DNA from: Mucilaginibacter gossypiicola
GTDB lineage: Bacteria > Bacteroidota > Bacteroidia > Sphingobacteriales > Sphingobacteriaceae
Assembly: GCF_900110105.1 (NCBI RefSeq)
Contig: NZ_FOCL01000004.1
Location: 310,001-374,000, forward strand
DNA length: 64,000 bases
Reading direction: 5' to 3'
The notes beneath the pieces were generated by a model. It ran no database searches. It was not told the origin of the DNA and saw only the letters and a list, made by a program, of their open reading frames with translations. Position numbers and translations under genes: made by a program. Below, in pieces: positions 33,949-41,493 of the stretch. How positions within the stretch are numbered: the first letter of the stretch is position 1; every line of letters begins with the position of its first letter.

Positions 33949-34932
33949 ATGAAAACAAGAAAATTAGGTATCAGCGGCCTCGAAGTATCCGAACTGGGAT
34001 TAGGCTGTATGGGCTTGAGTTTTGCTTATGGTCCGGCAACTGAAATAAAAGAAGCTGTTAAATTGCTTCATGCCGCGGTTGAAAAAGGTGTTACCTTTTT
34101 TGATACCGCGGAAGCCTATGGCCCTTTTACAAACGAAGAGCTTTTGGGTGAAGCTCTGGCGCCTTATCGTGATAAACTGGTTATTGCTACGAAATTTGGT
34201 TTTAAAGAGGGTAAACCCGCCGACGGTATGGACAGTCGTCCGGAACGCATCCGTGAAGTGGCCGAGGCCTCTTTAAAAAGATTAAAGACAGACCGTATCG
34301 ACCTTTTTTATCAGCACCGTGTTGATCCCAATGTGCCGATAGAAGACGTAGCCGGAACCGTTAAAGATCTGATACAGGAAGGTAAAGTAAAACACTTTGG
34401 TATGTCTGAAGCTGGTGTGCAATCCATCCGCAAGGCGCATGCAGTGCAGCCTGTGGCAGCTTTGCAAAGTGAGTATTCATTATGGTGGCGTGAACCGGAA
34501 GAGGAGATCATGCCTTTACTGGAAGAATTAGGTATTGGTTTTGTGCCTTTCAGTCCGCTTGGAAAAGGATTCCTTACAGGTGCCATTAACGAAAATACAA
34601 CTTTTGCCAAAGATGATTTTCGGAATATAGTCCCTCGTTTTACCTCGGAGGCAAGGAGTGCAAACCAGGCAATGGTTGATTTGCTTACCAAAATAGCGCA
34701 GGAAAAACAGGCAACTCCAGCACAAATAGCCCTGGCCTGGTTGCTGGCTCAAAAGTCCTGGATTGTGCCTATTCCGGGAACTACCAAATTACATCGTCTG
34801 GAAGAAAACCTTGGTTCCGTAGATATTACGTTGTCCGGAGATGACCTTAGGCAAATTGAACAAGCAGCTTCCCAAATTAAAATTGAAGGTGCAAGATACC
34901 CCGAGCACTTATTGAAAAGAGTAGGCAAGTAA
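33949..34932 (+). CDS. aldo/keto reductase
   Basis: A 327-residue NADPH-dependent carbonyl reductase with the (beta/alpha)8 fold. The catalytic tetrad is visible: Asp52 and Tyr57 in FFDTAEAYG, Lys82 in IATKFGF, and His123 in YQHRVDP. The cofactor-binding C-terminal block is WIVPIPGTTKLHRLEENLG. It resembles the AKR13/YakC group. An AraC regulator is divergently encoded 175 bases upstream, a frequent pairing that suggests induction by aldehydes or quinone-like substrates. Confidence 0.95.
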   Translation: MKTRKLGISGLEVSELGLGCMGLSFAYGPATEIKEAVKLLHAAVEKGVTFFDTAEAYGPFTNEELLGEALAPYRDKLVIATKFGFKEGKPADGMDSRPERIREVAEASLKRLKTDRIDLFYQHRVDPNVPIEDVAGTVKDLIQEGKVKHFGMSEAGVQSIRKAHAVQPVAALQSEYSLWWREPEEEIMPLLEELGIGFVPFSPLGKGFLTGAINENTTFAKDDFRNIVPRFTSEARSANQAMVDLLTKIAQEKQATPAQIALAWLLAQKSWIVPIPGTTKLHRLEENLGSVDITLSGDDLRQIEQAASQIKIEGARYPEHLLKRVGK

Positions 34933-34965
34933 TTGCCCCCGACTTTCTAAGTATATTTATTGAAG

Positions 34966-34993
34966 AGGCTGCCACGACAAAGGCAGCCTTTTT
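34966..34993 (+). terminator. intrinsic terminator of the aldo/keto reductase gene
   Basis: AGGCTGCC (34966-34973) pairs with GGCAGCCT (34982-34989) and is followed by TTTT. Confidence 0.88.
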
Positions 34994-35083
34994 GCGTGGT
35001 GAGGTTTGTATCGTTGAAACAAACAGTAGATATAAAATCGATTTATGTAACAATTGTAACAAATTAAATATATAGTCTATAGA

Positions 35084-35115
35084 TTTGGTAGTTTATTTTT
35101 TAATTTCTATGTTTG
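35084..35115 (+). promoter_or_regulatory. promoter of the sulfur-metabolism operon
   Basis: TTTG (35084-35087) and TATGTTTG (35108-35115) separated by 20 bases: a full match to the Bacteroidetes consensus. The expected start point near 35122 lies only about 20 bases before the cysteine-rich leader ORF and about 370 bases before susC, so the transcript has a long, structured leader. Confidence 0.75.
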
Positions 35116-35142
35116 TCGCCGTACTAATAAAAAACAAGGGTG

Positions 35143-35238
35143 ATGAACACTTCTTTTACCAAACAAAGAGTACTTCCTGAACAAGCCGAACGAATGCACG
35201 CTTCTCCTAAAGCATGTATGTGCAGTTGTTGTAAATAA
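35143..35238 (+). CDS. cysteine-rich leader peptide (31 residues)
   Basis: An ATG-initiated 31-codon ORF, too short for routine gene finding, begins about 20 bases after the predicted transcription start. It runs MNTSFTKQRVLPEQ to ERMHASPKACMCSCCK and stops at TAA. Four cysteines fall in the last seven residues (positions 25, 27, 29 and 30), three coded by TGT and one by TGC. It lies upstream of an operon of sulfur-oxidation genes that also contains a tRNA-Cys. A ribosome slowed at these codons when Cys-tRNA is scarce could change folding of the leader RNA, like the polycysteine attenuators known in mycobacteria. The ORF is seen; the regulatory role is inferred. Confidence 0.6.
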   Translation: MNTSFTKQRVLPEQAERMHASPKACMCSCCK

Positions 35239-35274
35239 CGCTATCTATTCGTGAAATTGATTATTGCGGGTTAA

Positions 35275-35442
35275 CAAACCGGCCCTGCATCGCTATGAAA
35301 AAAATGATTTGAATTTGTAAGGTACTTTAACACAGCATATGAACTAAAACTATACCCCCTATTAAAAAATAACCGGCAAGGAAGCCTTGCCGGTGTGGCA
35401 ATGACAAACCGGCTACGTAACGCCAATCACTCCACCGGTTTG
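35275..35442 (+). promoter_or_regulatory. leader RNA with mutually exclusive stem-loops
   Basis: Hairpin A: ACCGGCAAGG (35372-35381) with CCTTGCCGGT (35385-35394), a perfect 10-bp stem. Hairpin B: CAAACCGG (35405-35412) with CCGGTTTG (35435-35442). A second CAAACCGG at 35275-35282, 37 bases after the leader ORF, can pair with the same CCGGTTTG. The two pairings cannot coexist. No T-run follows either stem, so any control is not by simple intrinsic termination at this point. Confidence 0.5.
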
Positions 35443-35492
35443 CATCTGAGCTAAACTAAACGCATTGAACATTTATTTTAACCTCGTTAAAT

Positions 35493-38400
35493 ATGGAAAT
35501 ATTTATCCGTAAAAACACAACTGTACTTTCCAAATATATTTTCCTGCTTCTGTTCTTTTTTCCATTTGTGGTAGTGGCTCAGCAGGAGCCGCCTGCAACC
35601 GTTAATTCCATTTTAAAAGGACGTGTATTTGATGCTGCCACCCGGGATGTACTTCCGGGGGCGGTAGTATCAATTAAAGGTACAACGCACGCCGTTTCAA
35701 CCAATGCCGAAGGTCGTTTTGATTTTGTAACCGGTCAAAAATTTCCTTATACATTGATTATTCGTTTTATTGGTTACGATCAGCAGGAGATAGTTGTTAA
35801 CGGCAGCCCTGTTGAAATTTATCTGAAACCTATTCCTCAACAACTTAATGACGTGGTGGTTGTAGGTTACGGTACCAAAACCCGTAAGGATCTGATCAGC
35901 TCGGTATCAACCATAAAGGCCGATGAAGTAAAGAAAACCCCGGTTGCCAGTTTTGACGCTCAATTGCAGGGCAAGGCTTCGGGCGTGCAGATCAATTCAA
36001 ACACCGGTGTACCCGGCGATGGCATTTTTATCCGTGTACGTGGTACTACCTCAATCAACGCCAGTAATGATCCTTTATACATTGTTGATGGTGTGTTTTT
36101 AAATAATACCAGCTTGCAAACTGTTAGTACCGGTGGCAGGGCAACATCTCCCATTGCCGACATTAATCCTGATGATATTGAAAATATCGAGGTATTGAAA
36201 GATGCCAGCGCTACGGCTATTTACGGTTCACGCGGTGCAAACGGTGTAGTTATCGTTACAACCAAACGCGGTAATTACAACAGCAGACCAAAAATTAACT
36301 TCAACGTTTCGCAGGGTTTAGCCTGGCAGCCTAAAGACAGGCTTTGGAAGCTGACCACAGGCCCTCAGCACGCTGAGATTGTAAACGAGTTTTACCGCAA
36401 TTCTGAAGCCGATGCCATTGCTGCTGGCAATACAGCAGGTATCAATACCTACAAATATGTACCGTTCCGGGCAACTGACGATAACCCTACTGCTACCCCG
36501 GCCCCGAGAGGCTTGCCATCCCAGCAAAATACTTATGATCGTTTGAGCGAACTGTTCCGTACCGGTAACCTGTCTAATTATGATCTGTCGTTAGAGGGAG
36601 GTTCAAAGGATACTAAATATTATATAGGTGCAGGCTATACCAAGCAACAGGCAGATATCAAGCCAATTGATTTCAGTCGCCTTGGTTTTAAAGTAAACCT
36701 CGATCAACGGATCAGCGACAGGGTACAGGTAGGTACAAGTAACAGTGTTTCACGTTCGTACCGCAACCAGGCCCGCGCAGGTGATGGTCCGGCGGGTGGT
36801 TTGTTCCAGTCTGCTTTGCATACGCCAACTTATCTGCCCGAAACCAATGCCGATGGTACACCCGCGCGCTACGCCGGTTTTGACAACCTGCAGGTGCTGA
36901 TTGATAACTATAATGTTCATACTACAAGCTTGCGCTACATCGGCAACGTTTATGCTGATATTGAGATTTTGAAAGGATTGAAATTTCGCTCAAGCTGGAG
37001 TGTTGATTATAACAACTACAACGAATCTGAATACTGGAACGATAAAACGCAGTTAGGTGCATCGCCAACCAATGGCCTGGCTACATCGGCCATAACCCAA
37101 AGCACTGCCTGGATCAACGAGCAGACTTTGACCTATCACCACCTGTTTGGCGAAAAACATACTTTGGATGTAGTTGCCGGTAACACGCTGCAAAGCAATA
37201 TTATTCAGCTTACATCGGCACAAGGAACCGGTTTCCCCAATAATGCCTACACCGATATTTCATCTGCTTCAACCCGTACAGCCAACCAAACCTGGACAAA
37301 GGCTAACTTATCTTCATACTTCTCGCGCATATCATACAACTACGCCAGTAAGTACTATTTAGAAGTAAGTGCCCGTGCCGATGGTTCGTCGAAGTTTGGT
37401 GCCAATAACAAATGGGGATACTTCCCATCGGTAGGTGCTTCATGGCGTGCTAAAGAAGAGAGCTTTTTGAAAGATGTAAACTCAATCAGCGATCTTAAAC
37501 TGCGCGCAAGCTACGGCGTTACCGGTAACCAGGCAGGTATCAACAACTTCGCGGCACAAGGTTTATGGAGCGGCGGTGCAGGTTATCCTGATAACACAAC
37601 CGGAGGCGATAAAGCTGGTACCGCACCACAGCAGTTGGCCAATCCAAACCTGAAATGGGAGCGCACCGCACAGGCTAACGTGGGCTTCGACCTCGGCTTG
37701 CTGAACAATCACCTGAACCTGTCTGTCGATCTATACTCTAAACAAACCAGCGATGTATTGCTGCAATTACCTGTTCCGGAGATTACCGGCTACAGCACTT
37801 ATTACAGCAATGTAGGTAAAATAAGCAATAAAGGCTATGAGGTAAGTATCAGCTCAAATAACATCAAAACAAAAGATTTTAGCTGGAGCAGCAGTTTCAA
37901 TATCTCAGGCAACGTTAACAAAATTAAATCGCTGCCGGTACCTATTAACCAGTACAGCCGCGACTGGATCAGAATGCAGCAGGGCTACTCTATGTTCTCC
38001 TTCTGGATGTATAAACAGTTGGGTGTCGATCCGCAAACCGGTAATGCCATATTTGAAGACGTTAACAAAGATGGCGTAATCAACACTGCCGATCGCCAGA
38101 TAGTTGGCAACGCCCTGCCTAAATACTTCGGTGGCTTAAGCAACACCATCACCTATAAAGGTTTTGATGCCAGCTTCCTGTTCAGCTTTGAAGAGGGGAA
38201 CAAAGTGCTTAACCTTAACCGTTTCTTCGGCGAAGGTGGCGGTACCCGCGATGCTAACCGCGTAATATTTGCCAGCCAATTGAACAGGTGGCAAAAGCCC
38301 GGCGATATTACCGACGTGCCGCGCTTAACCGCTTATGGCAACAACTATACACTTGAGCAGAATAGCCGCTTCTTGGAAGATGGCTCGTTCATTCGCCTTA

Positions 38401-38624
38401 AATCATTGAGCCTTGGTTATACACTGCCAAAGGCACTTACGCAGAAAATTGATATCCAATCGCTGCGCATTTATGTAGTAGGCAGTAACCTGCTGCTGTT
38501 CACGAAATATACAGGCCCCGATCCGGAGGCTAACGTAGGCGGCGGACAGGATGTGCAGGGCATTGACCTGGGTACACCACCGCAACCGCGCTCAGTTCAG
38601 TTAGGTGTAAATATTACTTTATAA
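35493..38624 (+). CDS. SusC/RagA-family TonB-linked transporter of the sulfur operon
   Basis: A 1043-residue outer-membrane transporter: signal peptide (to about residue 30, VVAQQE), carboxypeptidase-like domain (LKGRVFDAATRDVLPGAVVS), TonB-box region (LNDVVVVGYGTKTRKDLISS), plug (LQGKASGVQI, YIVDGVFL, IEVLKDASATAIYGSRGANG) and barrel ending in VQLGVNITL. It is the first large gene after the cysteine-rich leader, with SusD 14 bases downstream. The genes behind it handle sulfur compounds rather than glycans, so the imported substrate may be an organosulfur compound or sulfated molecule; this is inference from context. Confidence 0.95.
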   Translation: MEIFIRKNTTVLSKYIFLLLFFFPFVVVAQQEPPATVNSILKGRVFDAATRDVLPGAVVSIKGTTHAVSTNAEGRFDFVTGQKFPYTLIIRFIGYDQQEIVVNGSPVEIYLKPIPQQLNDVVVVGYGTKTRKDLISSVSTIKADEVKKTPVASFDAQLQGKASGVQINSNTGVPGDGIFIRVRGTTSINASNDPLYIVDGVFLNNTSLQTVSTGGRATSPIADINPDDIENIEVLKDASATAIYGSRGANGVVIVTTKRGNYNSRPKINFNVSQGLAWQPKDRLWKLTTGPQHAEIVNEFYRNSEADAIAAGNTAGINTYKYVPFRATDDNPTATPAPRGLPSQQNTYDRLSELFRTGNLSNYDLSLEGGSKDTKYYIGAGYTKQQADIKPIDFSRLGFKVNLDQRISDRVQVGTSNSVSRSYRNQARAGDGPAGGLFQSALHTPTYLPETNADGTPARYAGFDNLQVLIDNYNVHTTSLRYIGNVYADIEILKGLKFRSSWSVDYNNYNESEYWNDKTQLGASPTNGLATSAITQSTAWINEQTLTYHHLFGEKHTLDVVAGNTLQSNIIQLTSAQGTGFPNNAYTDISSASTRTANQTWTKANLSSYFSRISYNYASKYYLEVSARADGSSKFGANNKWGYFPSVGASWRAKEESFLKDVNSISDLKLRASYGVTGNQAGINNFAAQGLWSGGAGYPDNTTGGDKAGTAPQQLANPNLKWERTAQANVGFDLGLLNNHLNLSVDLYSKQTSDVLLQLPVPEITGYSTYYSNVGKISNKGYEVSISSNNIKTKDFSWSSSFNISGNVNKIKSLPVPINQYSRDWIRMQQGYSMFSFWMYKQLGVDPQTGNAIFEDVNKDGVINTADRQIVGNALPKYFGGLSNTITYKGFDASFLFSFEEGNKVLNLNRFFGEGGGTRDANRVIFASQLNRWQKPGDITDVPRLTAYGNNYTLEQNSRFLEDGSFIRLKSLSLGYTLPKALTQKIDIQSLRIYVVGSNLLLFTKYTGPDPEANVGGGQDVQGIDLGTPPQPRSVQLGVNITL

Positions 38625-38638
38625 GGAGGGCAACGAAC

Positions 38639-39994
38639 ATGAAATTACTTAAAACTTTAAAATATACTATTCCTGCTTTATCGCTTGTGACGCTGGCTTC
38701 CTGCAAAAAATTCCTGGAGGTGCAGCCCAAAGATTCGGTGTCTGATTCACAAACCATAGTTGATCGTGCATCTGCCGAAACCGCGGTGCGTGGTATTTAC
38801 AGGGCATTATCTGCCGATAATTACTATGGTGTAAACTTTGTTTCGGTAGGTTATTTATCAGGCGATAATATCCAATGGACAGGCTCACAATCTATAGTGC
38901 AACAGTTTATTGACCATAATGTAAAGGCTGATAACGCCACGGTATCAGGTATCTGGCTGGCTATTTACACAACCATAAACCGGGCAAACTATGTAATTGC
39001 CAAATTGCCCGGCGTTACTGATGCTACCCTGACAACAGCCGAAAGAAACCAACTGTTAGGTGAAGCTTACTTTATCAGGGCCTTATGCTATTTTGACCTT
39101 GCCCGCACCTGGGGTGGTGTACAGATTGTTACCACGCCAACCATATCGGCTACAGATAAAAATGGTATTAAGCGCAGCACGGTTGAGCAAACCTACGCCC
39201 AGGTACTTAGCGACCTTAATGCAGCCGAACCGCTATTACCGCTACCAACCGCGCAAAACCCGGTAAGGGCCAATAAAGAAACAGTTTATGCTTTAAAGGC
39301 AAGGTATTACCTCTACCAAAAAGACTGGACTAATGCTGAAAACTACGCAACCCTGGTATTGGGTGATACGCAGAATTATTCGCTGTTAAAACCTTACAGC
39401 GCATGGTTTGCCAACAATGTGGTAGGTACTAAGGAGTCGGTTTTTGAATTGGCTTACAGTGCCACTTATACCAATGGTCACCGTGGGCAATGGCAGCCAC
39501 CGGCTAACAGTGGTACCCGCCAATGGGCACCTAACGCCGCGTTTTTAGCATTGGTAAACGACGCTACCATAGGAGGTAACCGGAGTGCTTTGGTGGCTAA
39601 AACATCTGCCGGCTTATGGTATGGCAATCTTTATTACCGCAGCCCGGCAACAGATCCGGCTTATATCATCAGGATCGCAGAAGAATACCTGATTCGCTCG
39701 GAAGCGCGTGCACAGCTTAATAAACTTGCCGATGCCAAGGTTGATCTGAACGTCGTACGCGACCGCGCAGGCTTAACAGCCACAACCGCGGTTTCACAAG
39801 CCGATATTTTGCTGGCCATTGAAAATGAGCGCCGTATAGAGTTTGCTTTGGAAGGCCATCGCTGGTTTGATTTGGTGCGTACGGGCAGGGCAGCAGCTGT
39901 GTTGGGCGTAACAGACGCAACGAAAAACATTTTGCCTATCCCGGTAGATCAGCTGAATGTTGACCCGGCGTTAACGCAGAACCCCGGGTATTAA
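38639..39994 (+). CDS. SusD/RagB-family lipoprotein of the sulfur operon
   Basis: A 451-residue surface lipoprotein with lipobox LVTLASC (Cys22). Typical SusD segments are KFLEVQPKDSVSDSQ, LLGEAYFIRALCYFDLARTW, ENERRIEFALEGHRWFDLVR, and the C-terminal NILPIPVDQLNVDPALTQNP. It is shorter than the other two SusD proteins of the window (540 and 527). It pairs with the preceding SusC. Its stop codon is followed after only 11 bases by the 5' end of a tRNA-Cys. Confidence 0.95.
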   Translation: MKLLKTLKYTIPALSLVTLASCKKFLEVQPKDSVSDSQTIVDRASAETAVRGIYRALSADNYYGVNFVSVGYLSGDNIQWTGSQSIVQQFIDHNVKADNATVSGIWLAIYTTINRANYVIAKLPGVTDATLTTAERNQLLGEAYFIRALCYFDLARTWGGVQIVTTPTISATDKNGIKRSTVEQTYAQVLSDLNAAEPLLPLPTAQNPVRANKETVYALKARYYLYQKDWTNAENYATLVLGDTQNYSLLKPYSAWFANNVVGTKESVFELAYSATYTNGHRGQWQPPANSGTRQWAPNAAFLALVNDATIGGNRSALVAKTSAGLWYGNLYYRSPATDPAYIIRIAEEYLIRSEARAQLNKLADAKVDLNVVRDRAGLTATTAVSQADILLAIENERRIEFALEGHRWFDLVRTGRAAAVLGVTDATKNILPIPVDQLNVDPALTQNPGY

Positions 39995-40005
39995 CAAGGA
40001 CATAA

Positions 40006-40076
40006 AGCCGGGTGACTGAGTGGCTAAGTAGAGGTCTGCAAAACCTTGTACGGCAGTTCGAACCTGCCCCCGGCGT
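40006..40076 (+). tRNA. tRNA-Cys(GCA) inside the sulfur operon
   Basis: A 71-base cloverleaf fits exactly into the 111-base gap between SusD and the first DoxX-like gene, same strand. Acceptor pairs 2-7 are GCCGGG/CCCGGC, but pair 1:72 is an A-G mismatch. The D stem is ACT/AGT (three pairs), anticodon stem GAGGT/ACCTT with loop CTGCAAA (anticodon 40038-40040), and T stem GGCAG/CTGCC with loop TTCGAAC. T8, A14, G18-G19 and the discriminator T73, a key cysteine identity base, are present. CCA is not encoded. Processing by RNases P and Z would cut the operon mRNA in two here. Confidence 0.88.
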
Positions 40077-40105
40077 CTTCTAAATCAATTTAAAAACATA
40101 AAACA

Positions 40106-41467
40106 ATGAGCACATTAACCACTAACCAAATCAAATGGAAGGAATACGAAAAGGGGGCTTTTCGGTTCTTCTTCATTTACTTTGTGCTGCAGGCACTTCC
40201 GCTTGATTGGAAGTACTTCGGCAACCTGTTCCGCATTCAGTGGGGCAGCCTCGGCTTTGGCGACATTTTTTACATCAGCCGGTACACACCGCAATTTATA
40301 TCAGGCAGCAGCACTCCAGGCACATGGGGCATAGGTACCCTTGCCGACTGGGCACTCATAGCCGGTATCGCATTGATAGGCGCTATCGTATGGAGTATCC
40401 GCGATAAAAAGAGCGAAAACTATAACAAGCTGTACTATTGGCTAAGGGTGATTTTGCGTTACCGCCTTGCCATAGGTATCATCGCTTACGGTTTTATTAA
40501 ATTCTTTCCATTACAATCGCCGCTACCATCTATTAGCAACCTGAATACATCTTACGGTGATTTTGATCGTTGGAAACTATTCTCATTAAGCCTGGGTATA
40601 GTGCCGGGTTATGAATCGTTTTTGGGTTTGGTGGAGATAGTGGTTGGTGTATTGCTGCTATTTCGGAAAACTGCTACGCTGGGCGCTATCATTATCCTGG
40701 TATTTACCGGTAATGTGTTTATCTCCAACATAGCTTATGATGGCGGCGAAGCAATTTACGCGCTTTATCTCATCAATATTGCCTTGTTCCTTACCATTTA
40801 CGATATCCAACGTATTTATAACCTGGTTGCGCTACGTAAGCCAACATCTCCAAATACTGTAAAAATTTCCCTTAACGGTCAATGGCGTACATCAAGGTTG
40901 GTATTAAAAAGCCTGTTCATTTTCTTTTTTGTGTTCCTGTATGGTTATAAAACTTATGCGGCTTATCATCATGATATCTATCAATACCCAAAAGCTAAAG
41001 GGTTAGCCGGTACTGCCGGTTTATATAATGTAAGTGATTTCAGGATCAATAGCAAACAGTTGCCTTACTCGCAAACCGATACCACCCGCTGGAACGATGT
41101 TGTTTTTGAAAAATGGAATACCATCAGTATCGGTTCGTTAAAAAGATATAAAGCTGATACCTCTACAACCGAAGAGATCAGCAGGAACAACGATGACCGC
41201 AAATATGAGCTTGACGGTACCACCGGCCGGGCTTATTACAGCTATGTGGCCGATACTGTAAAACAGGTTTTACTGCTCAAAAACAGGAACAGCAATTACA
41301 AGGCCGATCAGTTTACGCTGCATTATACCCAACCAGCAAATGGTACTATTATCCTGACAGGTGTTGATCATAATAAGGATTCTGTTTATGTACAGCTTGA
41401 CAGGATCAATAAGAAATACCTGTTGCAGGAAGCCGCACAAGGCAGGAGCAAAGCACTTAAACTTTAA
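40106..41467 (+). CDS. DoxX-like membrane protein with extra C-terminal domain, paralogue 1
   Basis: A 453-residue protein. The first 260 residues hold about six to seven membrane segments with DoxX-type features: YYWLRVILRYRLAIGIIAYG, KFFPLQSPLPS, LVEIVVGVLLLFRKTATLGA, FISNIAYDGGEAIYALYLIN. After a last membrane segment (FIFFFVFLYGYKTYA) comes a soluble domain of about 150 residues (YNVSDFRINSKQLPYSQTD, WNDVVFEKWNTISIG). DoxX/DoxD relatives include the thiosulfate:quinone oxidoreductase subunits of Acidianus. With the sulfite dehydrogenase downstream, a role in electron transfer from a sulfur compound is plausible. A close paralogue follows. Confidence 0.8.
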   Translation: MSTLTTNQIKWKEYEKGAFRFFFIYFVLQALPLDWKYFGNLFRIQWGSLGFGDIFYISRYTPQFISGSSTPGTWGIGTLADWALIAGIALIGAIVWSIRDKKSENYNKLYYWLRVILRYRLAIGIIAYGFIKFFPLQSPLPSISNLNTSYGDFDRWKLFSLSLGIVPGYESFLGLVEIVVGVLLLFRKTATLGAIIILVFTGNVFISNIAYDGGEAIYALYLINIALFLTIYDIQRIYNLVALRKPTSPNTVKISLNGQWRTSRLVLKSLFIFFFVFLYGYKTYAAYHHDIYQYPKAKGLAGTAGLYNVSDFRINSKQLPYSQTDTTRWNDVVFEKWNTISIGSLKRYKADTSTTEEISRNNDDRKYELDGTTGRAYYSYVADTVKQVLLLKNRNSNYKADQFTLHYTQPANGTIILTGVDHNKDSVYVQLDRINKKYLLQEAAQGRSKALKL

Positions 41468-41493
41468 GATCTGAACTTTTAAAGATATTTATC

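Noticed and set aside
34311..34691. 126-codon minus-strand frame opposite the aldo/keto reductase gene
   Set aside because: Antisense to a gene with an intact catalytic tetrad and without its own start context.
35372..35394. Intrinsic terminator in the leader of the sulfur operon
   Set aside because: The 10-bp stem is strong but is followed by GTGGCAATG, without any T-run, so a simple terminator is not supported.
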